From assembly GCA_036660615.1 (NCBI GenBank), contig JAVXAG010000067.1:1-10323 (forward strand): a stretch of DNA of 10,323 nucleotides, given 5' to 3'. The stretch is from JAVXAG01 sp036660615 (lineage in GTDB: Bacteria > Bacillota > Clostridia > Peptostreptococcales > Anaerovoracaceae). Each line of letters opens with the position of its first letter. The stretch's first letter is position 1. This document shows, one piece after another, positions 6,063 through 10,323 of the stretch. Under the pieces are notes generated by a model, which was not told the origin of the DNA, did not search any database, and worked only from the letters and a program-made list of their open reading frames with translations. The position numbers and the translations under genes are program-made.

Positions 6063-6716
6063 TTATAGTCCTTTGAATTTCATTAGTTCCGGAAAACAGC
6101 TAACTTGAAACTGTTCACATTTTAAGCAGTTTGTAAAATCAGGTGCTTCTTCTCTTGTAATATATCCAAATCCATATTTTTCAAAGAATTTTGGTGCTTT
6201 GGCTACAATATATATTTCCGTTCCACCAAGTTCTTTTATTTTGCTCATTGCTGTTATCAATAGCTTTTCACCTACACGTTTTTCACGATATCGTTGGCTT
6301 ACTGCAATATCACCTATTGTGTAAACGCCCACTTTGTTTTCCACCGACACTCCGCCGATTAGAACCCCGTACTCGTCCTCAGCTTTCCAGCATGTGACAA
6401 GATGTTCTGGCGCTGGCCCTTCCACTTTTACTTCAAGACCACTTTCTTTGAACAACGGCGCAAGTTTTAGGTAGTCGTCAATTTCTTCTACTTTGATTGC
6501 AGTATCATCACCAATGTACTCGAACCTCTTCATTTTTCTGCCATGCCACTCTACGTTTTCATTCCACATCGATGCAGGCCTAACCCATATCCCCGCAGTA
6601 CCGTAAAGTGCTTTGTAAACCACCATGGGTTCAAGCGTCTCAGAATGTGTCGCCATATACAACACTTCATACTCGTTCCCCTTATAATGTCTATAACGTC
6701 CAAATTTTATATCCAT
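6063..6716 (-). CDS. DUF1653-GNAT acetyltransferase fusion
   Basis: Residues 1-70 form a DUF1653 domain: FGRYRHYKGNEYEV (5-18), a central VVYKALYG (32-39), the aromatic IWVRPASMW (43-51) and a terminal KRFEYIG (63-69). Residues about 80-217 are a GNAT N-acetyltransferase, with a beta strand YTIGDIAVS (132-140), the acetyl-CoA loop QRYREKRVGEKLL (141-153) and FFEKYGFGYI (177-186). The C-terminus has Cys197, Cys200 and Cys207. GNAT enzymes move an acetyl group from acetyl-CoA to an amine, but the acceptor here is unknown. The fusion suggests DUF1653, a small beta-rich domain of unknown role, serves in substrate recognition. GAGAG stands a few bases before the ATG. It is the first gene of a three-gene transcript from the promoter at 6767-6795. 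Confidence 0.82.
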   Translation of the reverse strand: MDIKFGRYRHYKGNEYEVLYMATHSETLEPMVVYKALYGTAGIWVRPASMWNENVEWHGRKMKRFEYIGDDTAIKVEEIDDYLKLAPLFKESGLEVKVEGPAPEHLVTCWKAEDEYGVLIGGVSVENKVGVYTIGDIAVSQRYREKRVGEKLLITAMSKIKELGGTEIYIVAKAPKFFEKYGFGYITREEAPDFTNCLKCEQFQVSCFPELMKFKGL

Positions 6717-6766
6717 AATACTCTCTTTTCTTAAGCTTTAGAAATGGTTATTAAAAGGTTATATCC

Positions 6767-6795
6767 ATCATAACATTTTTTACTGTGTTTTTCAA
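6767..6795 (-). promoter_or_regulatory. Promoter of the GNAT / AlbA-ATPase / flavoprotein operon
   Basis: On the minus strand TTGAAA (6795-6790), 17 bases and TATGAT (6772-6767) form a good vegetative promoter. It lies immediately after the terminator of the PepV gene and about 50 bases before the GNAT start codon. This supports an independent transcript that begins with the GNAT gene. No operator or leader structure was recognised. Confidence 0.7.
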
Positions 6796-6799
6796 AAGG

Positions 6800-6821
6800 A
6801 AAAAGGCCCGAAAGCCTTTTT
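6800..6821 (-). terminator. Intrinsic terminator of the PepV-like gene
   Basis: AAAAAGGC and GCCTTTTT form an eight-pair stem around a six-base loop, starting 13 bases past the stop codon of the dipeptidase gene. On the minus strand the stem runs into a stretch of Ts. It isolates the dipeptidase gene from the GNAT operon. Confidence 0.85.
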
Positions 6822-6834
6822 TAAAGATTTAAAT

Positions 6835-8223
6835 TTATTTCATTAATAGTTCCAGACAGTCTCCATATATTTCTGTCATTTTCACTAAACTGTCTATTGC
6901 CAAAAACTCATTTGCTTCATGAGCCAATTCCTCTTCGTCCGGAAATAACGGGCCAAAGGCTACCGCATTAGGTATTGCCCTTGCGTAAGTTGCCCCGCCT
7001 ATTGCAAAAGGTTCATGTTCCATATCTCCCGTTGTTTTTCTGTAAGAAGTCATAAGTTTTTTTACCAAATCAGAATCTTTGTCGATACAAATCGGCTTAA
7101 TATATGACTTTTCAACATATTCTAATCCCGCCTCTTCCATGGTTTTGTTCATTGCTGCCATTACTGTGTCAAGCTCCATAGATGCAGGATATCTTAGGTT
7201 TGATTCCAAAACTGCCATATCCCCTTCAAATCTTACAACTCCAACATTCATCGTAAGTCTTCCTGATACTTCGTCAGAAAAGTCACAGCCGAAATTTTCC
7301 CCATTGTAGGTCATTCCAATATATCTATTGTATGTGTCAATCAATTCTTCATGTGAAAAAGGTTCTTCAATTTCACCAAGCGCCTTCATAATGATGCTAA
7401 TTCCATTGATTCCCTTCTCCGGCGACATGGCATGGGTCGCCTTTCCTTCAGCAACAACCTGCACAATATTTCCCTGTAAGTCTGCCTTAATGTTATCTTG
7501 CTTTCTAAGTCTGGCAAATATTTTGTTCGCCAGTGGTTCTGTAGTTTCTATTTTGCATGAAGCTTTTGCCGCAACAATATTTCTTCCTGTGCCACCTTTT
7601 AGTTCAAGTATCTTTACTGGCGCATCATTGTTGACCTTTATGGGTTTTCTCATATCAAAGTCAATCAATCCCTTTTCACAAAAAATCAACGGAAAATATC
7701 CATCAGGTACTATGGATACGTTTGGAAGAATTTTGGTGTTTTCTACATAGTATTCTATGCCCTTCCAATCTTCTTCTTCATTGGTTCCAACTATCATTCT
7801 AATAGAAGCCTTATCTGGTATTTTGTCGTTATCAAGAAGATATTTCATTGCATATAAGCAACTAATAATTGGCCCTTTGTCATCTGTCGAACCTCGTCCA
7901 TAAATTTTGTTGTCTTTTACTTCACCAACAAAAGGATCTGTCAGCCAGTCTTCTCCACCTTCAACCACGTCAATATGTCCAAGGATTCCCACAACATAGT
8001 CACCTTTGCCTATGGTAATTTCCCCTGCATAGCCATCAATATTCTTTGCTTCCATTCCCATATCTTCTGCCATTTTGAGAACTTTTTCCAATCCTATTTT
8101 CACATTCTGTCCAAAAGGTCCTCCCTGGCATGGGTTCTTATCAAACACAGTAGGTATATTTATTAACTCAATAACGTCTTGTATCATATTGTCTTTATTA
8201 TTATCTATAAAAGTTTTAATCAT
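6835..8223 (-). CDS. pepV: PepV-like M20 dipeptidase
   Basis: The protein (462 aa) is a di-zinc M20-family dipeptidase of the PepV/Sapep type, a cytoplasmic enzyme that hydrolyses a broad range of dipeptides after peptide uptake. LGHIDVV (residues 81-87) carries the first zinc-ligand histidine (His83) and the catalytic Asp85. GRGSTDDKGP (109-118) carries the bridging aspartate. GTNEEEDWKG (146-155) carries the catalytic and metal glutamates. VPDGYFP (172-178) carries Asp174, and AHEANEF near the end carries His435. ATHAMSPEKG in the lid domain matches the transition-state histidine segment. Length is typical for PepV. The frame extends 20 codons upstream, but that extension contains GAGGAGGAG, the likely ribosome binding site. 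The ATG at 8223, about ten bases after it, is therefore the preferred start. It has its own terminator and stands alone. Confidence 0.9.
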   Translation of the reverse strand: MIKTFIDNNKDNMIQDVIELINIPTVFDKNPCQGGPFGQNVKIGLEKVLKMAEDMGMEAKNIDGYAGEITIGKGDYVVGILGHIDVVEGGEDWLTDPFVGEVKDNKIYGRGSTDDKGPIISCLYAMKYLLDNDKIPDKASIRMIVGTNEEEDWKGIEYYVENTKILPNVSIVPDGYFPLIFCEKGLIDFDMRKPIKVNNDAPVKILELKGGTGRNIVAAKASCKIETTEPLANKIFARLRKQDNIKADLQGNIVQVVAEGKATHAMSPEKGINGISIIMKALGEIEEPFSHEELIDTYNRYIGMTYNGENFGCDFSDEVSGRLTMNVGVVRFEGDMAVLESNLRYPASMELDTVMAAMNKTMEEAGLEYVEKSYIKPICIDKDSDLVKKLMTSYRKTTGDMEHEPFAIGGATYARAIPNAVAFGPLFPDEEELAHEANEFLAIDSLVKMTEIYGDCLELLMK

Positions 8224-8396
8224 CGTACTTAAACTCCTCCTCATTTTATACCTAATTATAATAAAATATCCTTTTCTTATCATTGTAAATATTTTAAATT
8301 TACTTGCCTTAATTTATATAAATTACAAAGCAATATTTCTTCTAAAAAAATATAATGTAGCTAGAAGATTATTATAATAAAACACGAGGTGATAAA
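8224..8396. promoter_or_regulatory. Divergent promoter region between the two peptidase genes
   Basis: This is the shared upstream region of the divergent dipeptidase and aminopeptidase genes. Minus-strand TATAAT at 8260-8255 could be the -10 of the dipeptidase. Plus-strand TATAAT at 8351-8356 could be that of the aminopeptidase, though neither has a good -35. Possible operator structures are a GTAAAT/ATTTAC inverted repeat at 8285-8303, a 16-bp AT-only palindrome at 8310-8325, and TCTTCTA/TAGAAGA (8338-8344 and 8362-8368) flanking the plus-strand -10. The aminopeptidase has AGGTGAT before its ATG. A shared regulator is possible but not shown. Confidence 0.4.
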
Positions 8397-9428
8397 ATGT
8401 TAAAATTTGAATTACAACATGCTGCCGATAAACTTATAAAGGAAATTTTTGCAGTAAAAAAGGGTGAAACTGTTATTATCACTGCTGACACAATGTCTGA
8501 TATGACTTTGGTTGATGCAGTTGCTGCCAGTGCTTATGCAGTCGGAGCGATTCCAATGGTAATTACTATCCCAACTCCAGGTGGCGTTGGTAAAGCTGCT
8601 GATCCAGATCTACCACTTGAGGCTTTGACTGGTGCTTTGCTTGGCTGTGATGTGTGGATAGAATTCAACCATCAATGGTTGCTTTACTCCACTCCTTTTG
8701 AAAGGTCTATCGAAGCAAACAAGAAGATGAGATATATGTGTTTGGTTGACTTCTCTGTTGAATTGCTAATTAGAACTGTAGGAAAAGTGGAAACTCCACA
8801 ACTACAAGTTTTTATGTCAAGGGTAACGGAAGAACACGAAAAAGCAAAGACTATGAGGGTAACAACTCCAGCTGGCTGTGATGTAAGCTTTGAGCTTGAT
8901 CCTAATCATTTGGTTTGTAACGACTGTGGCAACGCAACTATTCCAGGAATGCATATGTTAACTGGTCAGTTAAATGTAGTACCTCGCTTTGGAACTATTA
9001 ACGGTAAAATCGTATTTGATGGCACTGTTACTCCTCCATTTGGAAAAGTACCTTCGAGTCCTATTGTACTTACAGTTGAAAACAGTATTGTAACAAAGAT
9101 AGAAGGTGGCCCTGAAGCCAAGGAATATGAAAAATGGTTAAAATCTTTTGATGATGAAGGTATGTTCAAAATGGCTCATATCGCATATGGTTTTAATCCT
9201 GGTGCAAAGCTAACAGGTAATGTGGTTGAGGACGAAAGAGTTTGGGGCTGTACTGAATGGGGAATTGGATATGTAAGTCCAATAGATGCTCCACCAGTTG
9301 GTCAAGATGCAAAATCCCACACAGATGGCATTTGCCTAAACTCAACAGTTTGGCTAGATGGCAGACAAATAATGAAAGAGGGCGTAATCGTAGACAAAGA
9401 GCTACTTGCACTTTCACCAGTTAAATAA
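8397..9428 (+). CDS. M29-type aminopeptidase / NicX-fold metalloprotein
   Basis: The protein (343 aa) belongs to the group usually annotated as leucyl aminopeptidase, M29 type, which also contains the iron dioxygenase NicX. The N-terminal half is an alpha/beta domain (KGETVIITAD, residues 22-31; AIPMVI, 51-56; CDVWIEFN, 84-91). The C-terminal half holds the metal site: His261 (MAHIAYGFNP), then WGCTEWGIGY (283-292) and the His-x-Asp pair His308/Asp310 in KSHTDG. This His...His-x-Asp pattern fits NicX-type iron coordination at least as well as the two-metal site of classical M29 peptidases, so the substrate is uncertain. A role in amino acid or peptide breakdown fits the adjacent PepV-like gene. 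AGGTGAT stands a few bases before the ATG. A strong terminator follows, and the gene appears to be monocistronic. Confidence 0.75.
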   Translation: MLKFELQHAADKLIKEIFAVKKGETVIITADTMSDMTLVDAVAASAYAVGAIPMVITIPTPGGVGKAADPDLPLEALTGALLGCDVWIEFNHQWLLYSTPFERSIEANKKMRYMCLVDFSVELLIRTVGKVETPQLQVFMSRVTEEHEKAKTMRVTTPAGCDVSFELDPNHLVCNDCGNATIPGMHMLTGQLNVVPRFGTINGKIVFDGTVTPPFGKVPSSPIVLTVENSIVTKIEGGPEAKEYEKWLKSFDDEGMFKMAHIAYGFNPGAKLTGNVVEDERVWGCTEWGIGYVSPIDAPPVGQDAKSHTDGICLNSTVWLDGRQIMKEGVIVDKELLALSPVK

Positions 9429-9443
9429 ATTAATTCGCAAAAG

Positions 9444-9469
9444 ACACCAGCTTCACTGGTGTTTTTTTT
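9444..9469 (+). terminator. Intrinsic terminator, probably bidirectional
   Basis: ACACCAG and CTGGTGT form a seven-pair stem with a five-base loop, followed by eight Ts on the plus strand. A run of four As before the stem gives a shorter T run on the minus strand. It therefore probably ends both the aminopeptidase gene and the convergent membrane-protein gene, whose stop codon is only about a dozen bases away. Confidence 0.92.
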
Positions 9470-9474
9470 GATTG

Positions 9475-9885
9475 TTAATCCCCTTTGCATTTGTTGTAAG
9501 TATATAAACCTAGTGAAAATCCAACAAATGACCCACGATACGCCAGAAGTGCATATACTAATTTCATCATTTCTTGAGTTTTTAAAATCATTATATCTAT
9601 ATTCTCTGGTGACACTAACTCAAAGCTAAAAGCTGTGACCATATTGATTACACTATATAAAATGATTAAGTTTAAAAAAACTACAAGATGAAACGGTGCA
9701 CCATAATTTGGCTTTTTATTAAAATACCCAAAATCTATTATAAGATATGTTACTAGCAAAAAGACATTTAAAATCTGTATTAAATAAGTTCTATCATCAA
9801 ACATTATTTGATATCCTATCCAAAGGTAGATCCATTGAATTAAAATAACTAAAGTGTTAAAGATAAAATCCTTGTTAATTATCAT
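9475..9885 (-). CDS. Small four-helix integral membrane protein, unrecognised
   Basis: I do not recognise this protein (136 aa). It has four hydrophobic segments at about residues 7-29, 34-55, 65-86 and 107-130. A charged linker (SPENIDIMILKTQEMMK, 92-108) separates the third and fourth, and the tail NKCKGD is short and basic. No enzymatic motif, signal peptide or metal site is evident. The start at 9885 is the only ATG near the 5' end of the frame, with a stop four codons upstream. There is no clear Shine-Dalgarno: a hairpin at 9893-9916 occupies the place where it should be. The gene has a near-consensus promoter overlaid by a perfect 22-bp palindrome, so it is probably real and tightly repressed. 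It stands alone and converges on the aminopeptidase gene. Function unknown. Confidence 0.72.
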   Translation of the reverse strand: MIINKDFIFNTLVILIQWIYLWIGYQIMFDDRTYLIQILNVFLLVTYLIIDFGYFNKKPNYGAPFHLVVFLNLIILYSVINMVTAFSFELVSPENIDIMILKTQEMMKLVYALLAYRGSFVGFSLGLYTYNKCKGD

Positions 9886-9892
9886 AATTATT

Positions 9893-9916
9893 TAAAGGCG
9901 TTTTAAATTGCCTTTA
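9893..9916 (-). promoter_or_regulatory. Hairpin in the 5' leader of the membrane-protein gene
   Basis: TAAAGGC and GCCTTTA can pair around a ten-base loop, ending about seven bases before the start codon. It occupies the ribosome-binding position, and the gene has no other Shine-Dalgarno sequence. It could tune translation or shield the mRNA. It is too AT-rich and lacks the U tract for a terminator. Confidence 0.4.
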
Positions 9917-9936
9917 TCCGCCCTCTCTAAGTTACC

Positions 9937-9958
9937 TAAGTATAGTATACTATACTTA
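9937..9958. promoter_or_regulatory. Perfect 22-bp palindrome, probable operator
   Basis: The half-site TAAGTATAGTA is followed directly by its exact reverse complement. The centre lies between 9947 and 9948, and the palindrome covers the -10 box and most of the promoter spacer of the minus-strand membrane-protein gene. That position is classic for a dimeric repressor. The repressor is not encoded in the window, and I cannot assign the family. Confidence 0.65.
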
Positions 9959-9967
9959 TTTTGTCAA
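9939..9967 (-). promoter_or_regulatory. Strong promoter of the small membrane-protein gene
   Basis: On the minus strand TTGACA (9967-9962), a 17-base spacer and TATACT (9944-9939) are close to consensus. The predicted transcript starts near 9932, giving a leader of about 47 bases. Its strength together with the overlapping palindrome suggests an inducible gene. Confidence 0.8.
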
Positions 9968-10006
9968 TAAATTGCGAATATTCAATAAAATATTGCGACT
10001 CACATA

Positions 10007-10027
10007 TGATAATGAGAATCATTATCA
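10007..10027. promoter_or_regulatory. Fur-box-like palindrome, right copy
   Basis: The core GATAATGAGAATCATTATC (10008-10026) is identical to the left copy, and again flanked by T and A to give nine-base arms. It begins 40 bases upstream of the -35 box of the membrane-protein gene, too far for simple repression of that promoter. It is followed by the same repeat as at the left end, so it travels with the repeat rather than with a gene. Confidence 0.6.
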
Positions 10028-10150
10028 CTTATCGCTGTAATTAAGCCCCGAAAAAAATAAATATTGGATCTGCTCACTGGCGCGTCTTTTTGATCGATTC
10101 TGTGAGCAAATCAGGAAATTATTTTTTTCCTGGAAGAATTAGCGGGTTTT
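10007..10150. repeat. Short copy of the Fur-box repeat
   Basis: Block 1 (10007-10056) and block 2 (10069-10150) match the left copy in the same order and orientation, separated by about 12 bases rather than about 220. Block 2 includes CAGGAAA/TTTCCTG (10112-10132), a seven-pair hairpin that is one base short in the left copy. Weaker similarity continues to about 10185 (GTTTTAGAGTCATTT here, GTTTAAAAGTCATTT there). The CCCC at 10045-10048 replaces GGGG at 65-68 of the left copy, hinting at local inversion. Confidence 0.75.
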
Positions 10151-10200
10151 ACTGTTTTCGCTATCAGTTTTAGAGTCATTTCTAATGATTTTTTTCAATT

Positions 10201-10230
10201 AAAATGGGAGTAGAAATTTTATCTACCCCC
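10201..10230 (-). terminator. Intrinsic terminator for the gene entering from the right edge
   Basis: On the minus strand GGGGGTAGA and TCTACTCCC pair in eight of nine positions around a seven-base loop, followed by ATTTTAATTG. It lies about 46 bases after the stop codon at 10276. The U tract is imperfect, but the GC-rich stem contrasts strongly with the surrounding AT-rich DNA. Confidence 0.65.
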
Positions 10231-10275
10231 ACAGTTGAATAGGATTTGTGTATTTATAAATTTATATGGTTAAAA

Positions 10276-10323
10276 TTAGTTAGCGATTTTGTCTTGTGGC
10301 CTTTTTAATACCTTTGCCAAAAT
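10276..10323 (-). CDS. C-terminal tail of a gene cut by the window edge, product unknown
   Basis: The last 48 bases read on the minus strand as an open frame of 15 codons ending ...LKRPQDKIAN and a TAA stop. A second frame is also open, ending ...KKATRQNR with TAA at 10282-10280. Either could be the end of a basic-tailed protein. The terminator at 10201-10230 supports a gene ending here on this strand. Nothing can be said about the function, and the frame choice is uncertain. Confidence 0.4.
   Translation of the reverse strand: MLAKVLKRPQDKIAN

Noticed and set aside
7328..7750. 140-codon plus-strand open frame opposite the PepV-like gene
   Set aside because: It is antisense to the conserved M20 coding sequence, and its apparent hydrophobic character is a by-product of the complementary codons.
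27..10150. Composite transposon bounded by the two repeat copies
   Set aside because: The copies are in direct orientation, differ by a large internal indel, encode no transposase, and enclose ordinary metabolic genes. No target-site duplication is visible. Two insertions of a dispersed repeat are simpler.

Overview
The window looks like a chromosomal segment of a low-GC, anaerobic, amino-acid-fermenting Bacillota (Clostridia or Tissierellia type). The reasons are an oxygen-sensitive four-subunit 2-oxoacid:ferredoxin oxidoreductase, a T-box leader, AGGAGG-type ribosome binding sites, AT-rich DNA, and two peptidases of types common in peptide-using Firmicutes. The species cannot be named from the sequence.

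Layout: 1-553 is non-coding and holds a long repeat (27-379) that begins with a near-consensus Fur-box palindrome. Positions 554-3556 (minus strand) are a tightly coupled operon gamma-delta-alpha-beta of a 2-oxoacid:ferredoxin oxidoreductase. It is preceded by a strong promoter and a complete T-box riboswitch (about 3575-3823) whose specifier reads best as AUC (isoleucine). Positions 3934-6716 (minus strand) are a second operon with its own promoter: a DUF1653-GNAT fusion, an AlbA_2/HATPase/winged-helix protein and a flavodoxin-fold NAD(P)H oxidoreductase. Positions 6835-8223 (minus strand) encode a PepV-like M20 dipeptidase, and the divergent 8397-9428 (plus strand) encodes an M29/NicX-fold aminopeptidase-like protein. 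Positions 9475-9885 (minus strand) encode an unrecognised four-helix membrane protein. Its promoter is overlaid by a perfect 22-bp palindrome. The right end carries a second, shorter copy of the Fur-box repeat, a terminator and the tail of a gene running in from the right edge.

How the genes fit together: the two peptidases would release free amino acids. The oxidoreductase would convert a 2-oxoacid to acyl-CoA with reduction of ferredoxin, or run in reverse. An isoleucine-sensing T-box in front of it points to branched-chain 2-oxoacids rather than to central pyruvate metabolism; this is inference. The most unusual structures are the repeat family carrying a Fur-like palindrome at both ends of the window, the isoleucine T-box on an oxidoreductase operon, and the palindromic operator of the orphan membrane protein. 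I saw no CRISPR array, no tRNA or rRNA, and no intact transposase.
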